From Bacillota bacterium (GTDB lineage: Bacteria > Bacillota > Clostridia > Lachnospirales > Bianqueaceae): a stretch of 64,000 nucleotides of DNA. Below, one piece after another: positions 44,646 through 55,428 of this stretch (position 1 is its first letter; the number at the start of each line of letters is the position of its first letter). The position numbers were made by a program, and so were the translations under genes. Under the pieces are notes generated by a model. It made no database searches. It worked only from the letters and a program-made list of their open reading frames with translations, and was not told where the DNA came from. Location of the stretch: the NCBI GenBank assembly GCA_017442535.1, contig JAFRZL010000030.1:1-64000 (forward strand), given 5' to 3'.

Positions 44646-45464
44646 ATGGATAAAAAGCACAAGATCCTGTTCGGTTTATGGATTCTGATCCTGGTATTGC
44701 ATTTGATTGCAATCATACTGGTCCCGGGCATACCCAAAGCGGAGACGGTGCAGCAGACCATGAAGGACGCTGTATTGCATGAAACGAACCACGTCCGGGT
44801 GTTTGGCATGGAAGTGAATCCCGGTCTGGTATCAGCTTTCTGTGTAACAGGGATTCTGCTTGCCGCAGCGCTTCTGATACGGATTTTCGCTGTTCCACGA
44901 TTCAGAGAGCAGCCGGGGCGTCTGCAGATGCTGCTGGAGTCATTAATCGATTTCTTCAATGGCATGGCGAGGACGAACAGTCCCGATCATCCGCATTTTA
45001 TCAGCGTCTATATCTTTGCCGCAGGATTGTATATATTTGTCGGGACCTGCTTTGAACTATTCGGAATTCAGGTCGTTTCGACGGAGGGCATATCGATCGC
45101 GCTTCCCGCGCCGCTGTCCGATATCAACGGATCCATCTCGATGGGCGTCATGTCCTACTGCGTCATTCTGGGCGGCGGAATCATCATTAACCGTCTGCGA
45201 GGCGCCGGCAACGCACTGAAAGAGTTCTCACTGCCGATTTCGATGAGCTTCCGCCTGTTCGGCGCACTGCTCTCCGGATTGCTCGTCACCGAACTTGTCT
45301 ACTATACGATCGGCCTCAGCTTTGTACTGCCTGTGGTCGTCGGCGTCATGTTCACCTTGCTTCACGCATTGATACAGACCTACGTCTTAACCATGCTCAC
45401 CTCCGTCTTTTTCGGAGAAGTGACGGAAAAACATCATTCCAAAGGAGGAAAATCAAATGAATAA
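44646..45464 (+). CDS. atpB: ATP synthase F0 subunit a
   Basis: 272 residues with five or six TM segments. The essential Arg of the proton path is R203 in SMSFRLFGALLSG (E. coli R210). The usual Asn in RLFGN is Ala here. H240 and Q244 in LLHALIQTYV are the expected partners in the last helix. Subunit a forms the half-channels beside the c-ring. GAGAGGAGG precedes the ATG. No atpI gene comes before it. It overlaps atpE by eight bases. Confidence 0.93.
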   Translation: MDKKHKILFGLWILILVLHLIAIILVPGIPKAETVQQTMKDAVLHETNHVRVFGMEVNPGLVSAFCVTGILLAAALLIRIFAVPRFREQPGRLQMLLESLIDFFNGMARTNSPDHPHFISVYIFAAGLYIFVGTCFELFGIQVVSTEGISIALPAPLSDINGSISMGVMSYCVILGGGIIINRLRGAGNALKEFSLPISMSFRLFGALLSGLLVTELVYYTIGLSFVLPVVVGVMFTLLHALIQTYVLTMLTSVFFGEVTEKHHSKGGKSNE

Positions 45465-45807
45465 GTGGCTCAGAGGGATTATGCTTGTCATGATTATCGG
45501 ATTGCTTCTCGGCTTCAGCCAGACCAGAGCGCTGGCGGCAGAGGAGCCGGCTCCTGCTGTGGTGGAGGAAGCCAAAGACCAGACGACCGGCATCAAAGCC
45601 ATTGCGGCGGCTGTTGCTATCGGTGTGGTAGCGGCTGCCGGCGCTGTAGCCATGGCGCTTTCGATCAGCAAATCCGCCGAGAGCATCGCACGTCAGCCAG
45701 AGGCGGCCGGTCAGATCCGTACATCACTGATGCTTGGCCTCGTCTTTATTGAAACAGCCATCATTTATGCATTGATTGTCGCGATACTGATCGTCTTTGT
45801 CTTGTAA
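45457..45807 (+). CDS. atpE: ATP synthase F0 subunit c with signal-peptide-like N-terminus and AxAxAxA motif
   Basis: 116 residues, against the usual 70-90. Residues 1-28 look like a signal peptide: K3 and R6, a hydrophobic core, then ALA|AE. The two-helix hairpin follows at about 45-116, with the polar loop ARQPEA (78-83) and the ion-binding Glu E99. The helix-1 GxGxGxG motif is replaced by Ala at 61, 63, 65 and 67 (AGAVAMA). The position that is Gln in Na+-binding c subunits is M66, which favours proton coupling; T100 and Y104 resemble the Na+ type. AAAGGAGG precedes the ATG. Confidence 0.93.
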   Translation: MNKWLRGIMLVMIIGLLLGFSQTRALAAEEPAPAVVEEAKDQTTGIKAIAAAVAIGVVAAAGAVAMALSISKSAESIARQPEAAGQIRTSLMLGLVFIETAIIYALIVAILIVFVL

Positions 45808-45819
45808 ACAGGTGCCGAG

Positions 45820-46338
45820 ATGAATATTCCTTTGAATATTGACTTCCAGCAGATCCTGCTGCATATCTTCAACTTCATCCTGCTGGCTGGCGGATTGTAT
45901 TTCATCCTCTACAAACCTGTCAGAAAATGGATGGACGCAAGAGAAGCTTCGTATCAGCAGAAGCGTGAGGAGACCGAACGGCTGCTGTCTGAAGCGCAGA
46001 CGATCAAGGAAGAATACACACAGAAGATGGCCGCGTCGGATGAGGAGATCGCTGCCAGAAAAGCTTCTGCCGAGCAGCACATCCTTCAGATCACCGAGGA
46101 CTGCAACCAGCAGCTGAAGGAACGTGAAGAAGCCATGCTTGCCGATGCGCGCAAGCAGGCCCAGGAGGAGCATGACAAACTGATTTATGATGCGCGTCAC
46201 GAGATCGCCGAGATGGTCGGCATGGCGGCCGAGAGACTGATGGTCGGCTCGGTATCGCAGGCATATGATCAGTTCCTGGATAACGCAGAATCGTTAGAAG
46301 CATCCGGAAAGGAGCAGACCGATGAGTCCGCTCGGTAA
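45820..46338 (+). CDS. atpF: ATP synthase F0 subunit b
   Basis: 172 residues. One N-terminal TM segment (about 10-29) is followed by a long, charged coiled-coil helix that forms the outer stalk, and a C-terminal end ([22 protein letters not shown]) that should contact the delta-like region. The protein is of normal length, with nothing resembling the delta N-terminal domain attached at its C-terminus. It overlaps atpA by 17 bases. Confidence 0.92.
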   Translation: MNIPLNIDFQQILLHIFNFILLAGGLYFILYKPVRKWMDAREASYQQKREETERLLSEAQTIKEEYTQKMAASDEEIAARKASAEQHILQITEDCNQQLKEREEAMLADARKQAQEEHDKLIYDARHEIAEMVGMAAERLMVGSVSQAYDQFLDNAESLEASGKEQTDESAR

Positions 46339-48070
46339 AGAGAGAGCGGTCCTGGTCTCGGCCGAACCGCCCACTTCAGAACAGAAAACCCGGTTCACAG
46401 CGTTCTTAAAGAAAAAATACCTGAATGATTTTGAACTGATCTGGCAGCAGAAAGAGTCGATCCAGAACGGTTTTATTCTCTATGTCCGCTCCGAGATCTA
46501 TGACTGGAGTACGGAAGGCCGGCTGCGTCAGGTGACGGACCGGATGAATGAACTGGTGCTGATGGACAAGCCCCTGATCCCGCTGATTCGTGAGACACTC
46601 TCCCATTGGCAGACTGCCATCATTCCGCTCGAAATCGGTGAGGTGGAATCGGTTGGCGACGGGATCGCCTTTATCGCAGGGCTCAACCAGGTCGCCTATG
46701 GCGAGATCCTGGTGTTCCAGAACGGTGTGCGGGGCATGGTGCAGGAGCTTCAGCCCGACCACATCGGCTGCATTCTCTTCGGGGACGATGAGGAGATCCT
46801 TGAGGGCAGCATGGTGTACCGCACGGGTAAAGTTGCCGGGATGCCTGTCGGAGACGCTTATCTGGGGCGTGTTGTTGATGCACTGGGTGCCCCGATCGAC
46901 CGGCGGGGCCCGATCCATTCCGAAGAGATTCGGCCCATTGAGAATCCCGCGCCGGGCATCATCAGCCGCGCTCCGGTCAGTCGGCCCCTCCAAACAGGGA
47001 TTCTTGCGATTGACTCGATGTTCCCGATCGGACGCGGTCAGCGTGAACTGATCATCGGTGACCGACAGACCGGCAAAACGGCGATCGCCATCGACACCAT
47101 TCTCAATCAGAAAGGCAAGGATGTTATCTGCATCTATGCCGCGATCGGGCAGAAAAACAGCTCCACGGCCCAGCTGGTGGAGCAGCTTCGTGTGCGCGGA
47201 GCCATGGAGTATACGATCGTGGTCAACGCTTCTGCCGGAGAACCTGCTCCGCTGCAGTTTATCGCTCCTTACGCGGCTTGTGCGCTGGGAGAATACTTCA
47301 TGAATAAGGGCCGCGATGTGCTGATCATTTACGATGATTTGTCCAAACACGCCATTGCATACCGTTCGATCAGCCTGCTGCTCGAGCGCTCGCCGGGGCG
47401 TGAAGCCTATCCGGGCGACGTCTTTTATCTGCATTCCCGGCTGCTGGAACGATCCGCTCAGCTGTCCAAAGCGATGGGCGGAGGCAGCATGACAGCGCTT
47501 CCCATTGTCGAAACGCTTGCGGGCGATGTATCCGCTTATATTCCGACCAATATTATCTCGATCACGGATGGACAGATTTTCCTGGAAAGCGACCTGTTCG
47601 CAGCCGGCCAGAGGCCTGCTATCAACGTGGGCTTATCGGTCTCCCGTGTCGGTGGCGCCGCGCAGTATAAAGGCATCAAAAAAGCAAGCGGTACGATCCG
47701 CCTGGATCTGGCCCAGTATCGCGAAATGGAAGTCTTTAATCAGTTCGCCAGCGATCTGGATGAAACGACCAAACAGCAGCTCCTATATGGCCAGGGACTG
47801 ATGCAGATGCTGAAACAGGGCCGCATGAAACCATGGGAAGCCGAAGAGCAGATGATCCTGCTCCTGGTTATGCTGCATAAGGTTGCGTCGGTGCTGCAGC
47901 CCGAGGAACTGAAAACCTGGATCCCGGCAATGATCGGGGATATAAAAGAAAAACTTCCCGAAGTGGTTTCCGGCATCGCGCAGAGGAAAGACTACACTGA
48001 GGAAGAGATGGCAAGCATCATCGACAGGGCATCACAGTTCCTTGAGGAGTGGAAAGCCCGGGAGAACTGA
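46322..48070 (+). CDS. atpA: ATP synthase F1 subunit alpha with an N-terminal delta C-terminal-domain-like extension
   Basis: 582 residues, about 75-80 more than normal. The alpha part starts near residue 81 and is complete: [11 protein letters not shown], Walker [20 protein letters not shown], and VSRVGGAAQ with the arginine finger. Residues about 8-78 resemble the C-terminal domain of the delta subunit: [34 protein letters not shown] and TEGRLRQV correspond to the delta blocks V.SA.PLT..Q, D.SLIGG..V and D.S..GRL. No separate delta gene occurs between atpF and atpA, its normal place. ATG 46322 has AAAGGAG seven bases upstream. Internal ATGs at 46544 and 46562 lack a good Shine-Dalgarno. Confidence 0.9.
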   Translation: MSPLGKERAVLVSAEPPTSEQKTRFTAFLKKKYLNDFELIWQQKESIQNGFILYVRSEIYDWSTEGRLRQVTDRMNELVLMDKPLIPLIRETLSHWQTAIIPLEIGEVESVGDGIAFIAGLNQVAYGEILVFQNGVRGMVQELQPDHIGCILFGDDEEILEGSMVYRTGKVAGMPVGDAYLGRVVDALGAPIDRRGPIHSEEIRPIENPAPGIISRAPVSRPLQTGILAIDSMFPIGRGQRELIIGDRQTGKTAIAIDTILNQKGKDVICIYAAIGQKNSSTAQLVEQLRVRGAMEYTIVVNASAGEPAPLQFIAPYAACALGEYFMNKGRDVLIIYDDLSKHAIAYRSISLLLERSPGREAYPGDVFYLHSRLLERSAQLSKAMGGGSMTALPIVETLAGDVSAYIPTNIISITDGQIFLESDLFAAGQRPAINVGLSVSRVGGAAQYKGIKKASGTIRLDLAQYREMEVFNQFASDLDETTKQQLLYGQGLMQMLKQGRMKPWEAEEQMILLLVMLHKVASVLQPEELKTWIPAMIGDIKEKLPEVVSGIAQRKDYTEEEMASIIDRASQFLEEWKAREN

Positions 48071-48072
48071 TC

Positions 48073-48978
48073 ATGTCAAGTGCAAAAGAAATCCGCAGCA
48101 GAATCTCCAGTATCCGAGATACGCAGAAAATAACGAATGCCATGAATCTGATCGCCTCGACCAAATTGAGAAAGGCTAAGGCAGAACTGGATCAGACAAG
48201 GCCGTATTTTAATGCGCTAAATGCCGAGATCAAGCGTATTTTCCGCATGTCCGACAAAATCAGAAGCCCCTATTTCTATCCGCCGGAAGGGTCGACGGCC
48301 CTGGACGGCACCTACGGATGTCTGGTGATCACCGCCGATAAAGGGCTCGCAGGAGCCTATAATCAGAATATTATCAAAGAGACCATGAAGATGCTGCAGG
48401 ATCACCCGGACACCAAACTGTTTGTGGTGGGGGAATACGGGCGTCAGTTTTTCACACAGCGTCACATCCCCGTTGAACACAGTTTCCTGTATACGGCACA
48501 GAATCCGACGATGCAGCGGGCCCGTGAGATCAGTACGATTCTGCTGAACGGTTTCCTGGGAGGATCATGGCAAAAGATCTATGTTCTCTATACTGACATG
48601 AAGAACGGGATGGATGCGGACGTTCATCTGGAGAGACTGCTGCCTTTTCACAGGGCGGCATTCTATAACCGTAATAATGATGACAGTGGCTCCTCTCAGA
48701 CGATCTTTGAATTTGAACCTTCTCTGGACGCGCTGCTCGACGCCGTGATGCCCAGCTATGTTTCCGGCTACATCTATAGTGCACTCGTTGACAGTTTCTG
48801 CAGCGAGCAGAATGCCAGGATGAACGCCATGAGTGCGGCGACTAATAATGCACAGTCGTTGCTTGAAGACCTTCAGATGCAGTACAATCAGGTCCGGCAG
48901 GCGGCCATCACCCGCGAGATCACCGAGATCTCGGCCGGCGCCAAGGCGCAGAAACGCAAGAAACAAAAGGGGAGTTGA
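48073..48978 (+). CDS. atpG: ATP synthase F1 subunit gamma
   Basis: 301 residues from ATG 48073, just after the atpA stop. SSAKEIRSRISSIRDTQKITNAM (start block) and VITADKGLAGAYNQNI are standard. The C-terminal helix has NAMSAATNNAQSLLEDL. Gamma is the rotor shaft that couples the c-ring to catalysis. Length and motifs are normal, so the oddities of this operon are restricted to c and alpha. Confidence 0.94.
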   Translation: MSSAKEIRSRISSIRDTQKITNAMNLIASTKLRKAKAELDQTRPYFNALNAEIKRIFRMSDKIRSPYFYPPEGSTALDGTYGCLVITADKGLAGAYNQNIIKETMKMLQDHPDTKLFVVGEYGRQFFTQRHIPVEHSFLYTAQNPTMQRAREISTILLNGFLGGSWQKIYVLYTDMKNGMDADVHLERLLPFHRAAFYNRNNDDSGSSQTIFEFEPSLDALLDAVMPSYVSGYIYSALVDSFCSEQNARMNAMSAATNNAQSLLEDLQMQYNQVRQAAITREITEISAGAKAQKRKKQKGS

Positions 48979-50385
<1,407 letters not shown>

Positions 50386-50386
50386 A

Positions 50387-50806
50387 ATGAATAGTTTCAC
50401 CATTCATATTCTTGCTGCAGACCGCGTCTTCTATGAAGGCCCCTGTGAATCCCTGATTTTACCGACGATTTCAGGTTTGTACGGCATCCAGGCCCTGCAC
50501 CGCGAAGTCGTCTGCGCAATCGTGCCAGGGGAGATGAAGTGGCGCATCCCGGGCGGGGAGGATCAGTACGCCGCCGTCTCGGCAGGCCTGGTTAAAGTCG
50601 AAAAGAATGATGTGCTGATCCTTGTCGACTCAGTCGAGAGACCGGAGGAAATCGACGAGATCCGCGCAAAAAGAGCCTCCGACGAAGCGAAGGAGGCTCT
50701 GCTGCAAAGGCGTTCGATTCAGGAATATCACTCGGCCGAAGCCAAGCTGGCACGTGCGCTCAGCCGTCTGCGTGTGAAGCGCAGGGACAACACTTTTAAC
50801 GGGTGA
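50387..50806 (+). CDS. atpC: ATP synthase F1 subunit epsilon
   Basis: 139 residues: N-terminal beta-sandwich (FTIHILAADRVFYEGPCESLILPT, GLYGIQALHREVV, AAVSAGLVKVEKNDVLILVD) and C-terminal helices (EIRAKRASDEAKEALLQRRS... ARALSRLRVKRR). Epsilon binds gamma and the c-ring and can inhibit ATP hydrolysis. Last gene of the atp operon. Only four bases separate it from the convergent hemolysin III-like gene, and no terminator was found. Confidence 0.92.
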   Translation: MNSFTIHILAADRVFYEGPCESLILPTISGLYGIQALHREVVCAIVPGEMKWRIPGGEDQYAAVSAGLVKVEKNDVLILVDSVERPEEIDEIRAKRASDEAKEALLQRRSIQEYHSAEAKLARALSRLRVKRRDNTFNG

Positions 50807-50810
50807 GCCC

Positions 50811-51494
50811 CTAGAGCACATAGCCGTAAATCGCGAAGAAATGGAGAATGCTGCCCGCAAGGACAAATAAATGCCAGATCGAATGCATATACCGGATATG
50901 CCGGCCCAGCCCGTAGAGAACGCATCCGAAAGTATAGGCCAGTCCTCCTCCCAGCAGGAAGAGAAAACCGTGCAGATCGTAGATCGCCAGCAAAGGCTGC
51001 AGTGCGAAGAGGATCGACCATCCCATGACCAGATAGCAAATCATCGAAAAGACAGTGAATTTGCGGATATTGACGGCATTAAGCGTAATGCCGGTAATGA
51101 CAGCCGCCAGATTAACGCCAAAAAGGATCCAGCCCGTTGTCCCGCGGAGCGTAACCAGTGTAAAAGGCAGGTAACTACCGAAGATCAGCAGAAAAATCGT
51201 GCAGTGGTCCAGCACGCGGAAGACACGTTTGGCACGGTTGGGCCGCAGAGAGTGGTAAATGCAGGAAGTCAGGTAGAGGATCAGGAGACTCCCTCCATAT
51301 ATCGCGCTTGCCACGACGGCATAGGCATTATGGTGGGAAATACTTTTCAGTATGCAAAGGATAAGAGCCGCGACCGATAGAAGCGCGCCGATACCGTGAG
51401 AGATGGCATTGACGAGCTCTTCGCCGAGCGTATAGGAAGGCAGGGCGATCCGGTTCTTAACAGTGGGGGTCAGCGTTATTTCTGCTTCCGTCAT
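50811..51494 (-). CDS. Hemolysin III / PAQR family membrane protein
   Basis: 227 residues with about seven TM segments. The family metal-site motifs are present: SHGIGALLS, SCIYHSL, LDHCTIFLL and the late HSIWHLFVLAGS..HF. Proteins of this type are bacterial relatives of adiponectin receptors and are sometimes called YqfA or hemolysin III. A haemolytic role is not generally shown. Start M at 51494 is chosen because AAAGGAG lies nine bases upstream; the frame is open for nine more codons. Confidence 0.9.
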   Translation of the reverse strand: MTEAEITLTPTVKNRIALPSYTLGEELVNAISHGIGALLSVAALILCILKSISHHNAYAVVASAIYGGSLLILYLTSCIYHSLRPNRAKRVFRVLDHCTIFLLIFGSYLPFTLVTLRGTTGWILFGVNLAAVITGITLNAVNIRKFTVFSMICYLVMGWSILFALQPLLAIYDLHGFLFLLGGGLAYTFGCVLYGLGRHIRYMHSIWHLFVLAGSILHFFAIYGYVL

Positions 51495-51577
51495 GATGAT
51501 CAGCTCCTTTACTAACGTCATCTGGTTATTAAAACCATGTTAAATGGATAGCGATAACAAATCCTGTAAACATCCAT

Positions 51578-51606
51578 ATTATATCATACGGTTATGCATA
51601 TTGCAA
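51578..51606 (-). promoter_or_regulatory. Sigma-A promoter of the hemolysin III-like gene
   Basis: On the - strand: TTGCAA (51601-51606), 17-base spacer, perfect TATAAT (51578-51583). Confidence 0.8.
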
Positions 51607-51648
51607 GCCCGCGGAACGCTTTTTTTGATATTTTTTTGCTCCGGCATG

Positions 51649-51677
51649 TTCCCAAACACGGGAAAATATGGTATGAT
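51649..51677 (+). promoter_or_regulatory. Possible promoter of the pulA-malQ operon
   Basis: TTCCCA (51649-51654), 17-base spacer, TATGAT (51672-51677). The -35 box is weak. No clear catabolite-responsive element was seen nearby. Confidence 0.45.
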
Positions 51678-51731
51678 GAATTGACGGGCAGCTGCTCGTT
51701 TGATCGTATATTACATTAGATTGGGGTTACT

Positions 51732-53741
51732 ATGAATTATTGGAATAAAGACCGTTCACTGATCAGTTCCACATATGATGATCCTGAATTTGATCTGCAG
51801 TATATGGCTGTGAATACACCCTTCGGCTCATTCTGCCAGCCGGATCGCACGACCTGGACCATATGGTCCCCTGAAGCTACTCAGATCCAGCTGATCCTGT
51901 ATGCTTCCGGCAGCGACCGTGAGCCTGATGAAGAACTGCTTCGCAGGGAAGAGATGATCTCTAAGGGCCGCGGCGTCTGGAGCCTGACGCTTTGCGGCGA
52001 CTTCCGCGGCGTCTTTTATACCTACCGGGTAACCGTGCTTGGAAAGACCAAAGAGATTGCGGATCCCTATGCCAGGGCCTGTGGTATTAACGGGCAGCGT
52101 TCCATGGTGGTGATGCTGTCCGACACAGATCCGGACGGCTGGGAAGAGGATCACCGGATCCGGTTCCCGGAATCCACCGCCGCGGTGATCTGGGAAGTAC
52201 ATGTCCGCGACTTTTCGGAAGCGGATTCGAGCGGAATGAAGAACAGGGGCCTGTATCTTGCTTTTACCGAGAAAGATACGCATGTTCCGGACCATCCGGA
52301 GCTTAAAACAGGGATCGCCTATCTGCAGGAGCTGGGGATCACCCATGTGCATCTCCTTCCCTGCATGGACTTTATGTCCGTGGACGAGCATGAGCCTCTG
52401 AGCAGTTATAACTGGGGGTACGACCCCTTCAGCTGGTTTATTCCGGAAGGAAGCTATGCGACGGATACCCGCGACGGCGCGGTTCGTATCCGTGAGTTTA
52501 AGCAAATGGTTCAGGGTCTGCATCAAGCCGGTATCGGCGTTATCCTGGACGTGGTCTTTAATCATGTCTACTACATGCAGAGCCATCCTTTACAGGCACT
52601 GGCACCGGATTATTATTTCAGAACCTGGCCGGACGGGACGCCCGCCAATGGTTCAGGCTGCGGGAACGAGGTCGCTACCGAGAGACCCATGGTCCGCCAG
52701 ATGCTGATCCAGTCTTTGCTGTACTGGGCGGAAGAATACCATATCGATGGTTTCAGGTTCGATCTGATGGGTCTGATCGACGTAGAAACAATGAATCTGA
52801 TCCGTAAGGAGCTGGATCAGCTGCCCTCTGGCCGCGAGATCCTGATGTATGGTGAGCCCTGGGCCGCCGAGCCGCCGCAGATGAGGCGGGGAGCCATTCC
52901 GGCTGACAAGGCACATGTCCGTATGCTTTCGGACCGGATCGCGATCTTTAATGATGAGACGCGCGACGCGATCAAGGGCAATGTCTTTGACATGTACAGT
53001 TCGGGCTTCATCAACGGCGCATGGTACCAGGAGAAAGCAATCGAGAATACCCTAAAGGCGTGGACCGGGCCGTATCAGACCGTTAAACAGCCCACGCAGA
53101 CGATTTCGTATGTTTCGGCCCATGATAATTTCACCCTATGGGATAAAATGGTTTTCGCGGAAGGCCTGTCCGAGTCCGGCTTTACCATGCCCAATGCCAA
53201 GCTGATGGAAGCCAACCGGCTTGCCGCGGTCATCGTAATGCTCTCACAGGGGATTCCCTTTATGCAGGCAGGTGAGGAATTTGCCAGAACCAAGCTGGGG
53301 GATGGTAACAGCTATCGCTCCGATCCGTCGATCAACCGTCTGGACTGGCAGCGCACCGGGATGTTTGCCGATCTGGTTGCCTATTATAAGGGCCTGATCA
53401 AACTGAGGCATGCGTTTAAGCCCTTTACCTGCTCAAGCTGTGAAACTGTCCGAAATATGGTATTTGTGCAGGATATTCACCAGATGGTCGCATTTACGGT
53501 TCCCGGGACGGATGAAGATGCGTGGAGCATGATCGCGGTTATTCTGAATGCGCTCGAGCGTGAGCAGGAGGTCAGACTCGTATCATGGTGTGATCACCCG
53601 CTTCCGGATGAATGGGATATCCTGGTCAACCATCAGTCCGCCGGGACAGAGTCTTTAGGCACGATCCGGGGCAATGTGATACGGGTACCCGCTCACAGCG
53701 CACTGGTATTAGGCAATAAAAGGAGTAATGGAAATGAATAG
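51732..53741 (+). CDS. pulA: Type I pullulanase (glycogen/starch debranching enzyme)
   Basis: 669 residues. An N-terminal CBM48-type region (RTTWTIWSPEATQIQLILY) is followed by the GH13 barrel. YNWGYDP at 226-232 is the pullulanase marker. Catalytic elements: DVVFNH at 273-278, DGFRFD at 339-344 with nucleophile D344, YGEPW with acid/base E375, and SAHDN. It hydrolyses alpha-1,6 branches. No signal peptide is seen, so it acts in the cytoplasm on glycogen or imported maltodextrins. It is coupled to malQ by an overlap. Confidence 0.94.
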   Translation: MNYWNKDRSLISSTYDDPEFDLQYMAVNTPFGSFCQPDRTTWTIWSPEATQIQLILYASGSDREPDEELLRREEMISKGRGVWSLTLCGDFRGVFYTYRVTVLGKTKEIADPYARACGINGQRSMVVMLSDTDPDGWEEDHRIRFPESTAAVIWEVHVRDFSEADSSGMKNRGLYLAFTEKDTHVPDHPELKTGIAYLQELGITHVHLLPCMDFMSVDEHEPLSSYNWGYDPFSWFIPEGSYATDTRDGAVRIREFKQMVQGLHQAGIGVILDVVFNHVYYMQSHPLQALAPDYYFRTWPDGTPANGSGCGNEVATERPMVRQMLIQSLLYWAEEYHIDGFRFDLMGLIDVETMNLIRKELDQLPSGREILMYGEPWAAEPPQMRRGAIPADKAHVRMLSDRIAIFNDETRDAIKGNVFDMYSSGFINGAWYQEKAIENTLKAWTGPYQTVKQPTQTISYVSAHDNFTLWDKMVFAEGLSESGFTMPNAKLMEANRLAAVIVMLSQGIPFMQAGEEFARTKLGDGNSYRSDPSINRLDWQRTGMFADLVAYYKGLIKLRHAFKPFTCSSCETVRNMVFVQDIHQMVAFTVPGTDEDAWSMIAVILNALEREQEVRLVSWCDHPLPDEWDILVNHQSAGTESLGTIRGNVIRVPAHSALVLGNKRSNGNE

Positions 53742-55215
53742 ACAAAGCGGTATTTTGCTGCATATCACATCGCTCCCTTCCCGCTACGGGATCGGGACGC
53801 TGGGCAAAGCAGCCTATGAGTTTGTGGATTTTCTGGCGACAGCGGGGCAGAGTCTGTGGCAGGTGCTTCCCATCGGACCGACCGGCTATGGCAATTCTCC
53901 GTATCAGGCTTTTTCCACGTTTGCCGGCAATCCCTGGCTGATCGATCTGGAAGAGCTGGTGGAAGAAGGTCTGCTGGAGCGTGAGGAATTACTGGAATCC
54001 GCCCGCCGCGCGACTGTCGATCATGTCGATTTTGAGATGATCGAAGAGACCCGTATCCCGCTCCTGATGAAGGCCGCCGTGCGCGGTGTCGGGCATTACG
54101 GCGCGGAAGAACAGGCTTTTTACACACGCAACGAATACTGGCTGCCAGATTACGCACTCTTCAGCGCGATCAAGGCCTATTTCGGCGGGATTCCTTACTG
54201 GAAATGGCCCGTCGGACTCCGCGATCGTCTGCCAGATGCACTTGCCGAATATCGCGAGATGCTTTCCGACCAGATCTCATGCATCTGCTTCCTGCAGTAT
54301 CTCTTTGAGCGGCAGTGGCAGTCCGTCAAAGAATATGCGGCCCGTAAAGGCATTTCCCTGATCGGCGATCTGCCGATCTATGTGGCTGCGGACAGCGCCG
54401 ATACCTGGAGTCATCCGGATCTCTTCCAGCTGGACGAGAATAAACGGCCGATTCTGGTGGCCGGAGTTCCCCCGGATGCCTTCTCCGATGACGGGCAGCT
54501 CTGGGGCAATCCTCTGTATAACTGGGAGGCAATGAAAGCCACCGGATACGATTGGTGGTGCCGCCGCCTGCTTAAAGCAATCGAGCGCCATCAGTATGTC
54601 CGGATCGACCATTTCAGGGCATTTGCCGCATATTACGCGATTCCCGGCGACAGTGAAACAGCCAAGGTCGGCGAATGGGTGATCGGTCCCGGGCTGGATC
54701 TGTTCCGTCACCTGGGTGAAAAGGTTCCGCTGGACGCCCTGATCGCCGAGGATCTGGGCATTCTGGACGACCCTGTCCGTGAACTTCTCGCGAGCACCAA
54801 ATTGCCCGGCATGAAGGTCCTGCTCTTCGGATTCTCCGGGGAGGATTCCGAATATCTTTGCCACAATTATGTTGCCAACAGCGTCGCCTATATCGGCACA
54901 CATGACAATGAAACGCTTTCGGGCTGGCTCTTTAACCCCAAGACGCCGCCGCACGAGCGCAAGAATGCCATGGAGTATATGCGTCTGAGAGAGAGCGAAG
55001 GTTATCATTGGGGAGCAATCAGTACTCTGATGGCGTGCGTCTCCCAGAAAGTTATTTTCCAGATGCAGGATATTCTGGGGCTCGGAAATTTCGCCCGTAT
55101 GAATACGCCTTCCACGCCTTCCGGCAACTGGCTGTGGAGAGTGCGTCCGGATGTGCTGACCGAGGATCTGGCGCTCAGGCTCCAGAGGATCACACATACC
55201 TATCATCGCTGCTGA
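53734..55215 (+). CDS. malQ: 4-alpha-glucanotransferase (amylomaltase)
   Basis: 493 residues of GH77. RQSGILLHITSLPSRYGIGTLG at the start (quoted in part), NSPYQAFSTFAGNP, and the barrel motifs VRIDHFRAF, IAEDLGIL and GTHDNETLSGW are conserved. It transfers glucan pieces between maltodextrins, working with the debranching enzyme encoded upstream. ATG 53734 is preferred because AGGAG is eight bases upstream; ATG 53728 is too close. A strong terminator follows. Confidence 0.95.
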   Translation: MNRQSGILLHITSLPSRYGIGTLGKAAYEFVDFLATAGQSLWQVLPIGPTGYGNSPYQAFSTFAGNPWLIDLEELVEEGLLEREELLESARRATVDHVDFEMIEETRIPLLMKAAVRGVGHYGAEEQAFYTRNEYWLPDYALFSAIKAYFGGIPYWKWPVGLRDRLPDALAEYREMLSDQISCICFLQYLFERQWQSVKEYAARKGISLIGDLPIYVAADSADTWSHPDLFQLDENKRPILVAGVPPDAFSDDGQLWGNPLYNWEAMKATGYDWWCRRLLKAIERHQYVRIDHFRAFAAYYAIPGDSETAKVGEWVIGPGLDLFRHLGEKVPLDALIAEDLGILDDPVRELLASTKLPGMKVLLFGFSGEDSEYLCHNYVANSVAYIGTHDNETLSGWLFNPKTPPHERKNAMEYMRLRESEGYHWGAISTLMACVSQKVIFQMQDILGLGNFARMNTPSTPSGNWLWRVRPDVLTEDLALRLQRITHTYHRC

Positions 55216-55232
55216 TCATCGATCTGTTCAGG

Positions 55233-55259
55233 AAAACAGGGCTTCGGCCCTGTTTTTTT
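55233..55259 (+). terminator. Terminator of pulA-malQ
   Basis: AAAACAGGGC/GCCCTGTTTT around tetraloop TTCG, continued by T to 55259. Confidence 0.92.
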
Positions 55260-55359
55260 ATGCTTTGGCCCATATACAGAGAATATCTGCGCAAAAAAGC
55301 ATATGGTAATGCCTTACCGGTCAGGATAATAATTGCAACTGTATATAAAGGATTGTGGA

Positions 55360-55388
55360 TTGAGTATTCTGACGCATTGACGCATAAT
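55360..55388 (+). promoter_or_regulatory. Promoter of the lyase operon
   Basis: TTGAGT (55360-55365), 17-base spacer, CATAAT (55383-55388), 40 bases before the first gene. The spacer and -10 contain a short direct repeat, GACGCATTGACGCAT. Nothing else was recognised in 55260-55428. Confidence 0.55.
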
Positions 55389-55428
55389 AGTACCATAGCA
55401 ATTTTATGATAAGGGAGGGCATCCGCTG

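Noticed and set aside
45457-45807. A sodium-binding c subunit.
   Set aside because: T100 and Y104 next to E99 resemble the sodium type, but the position of the key Gln is Met (M66). Proton coupling is more likely, though not proven.
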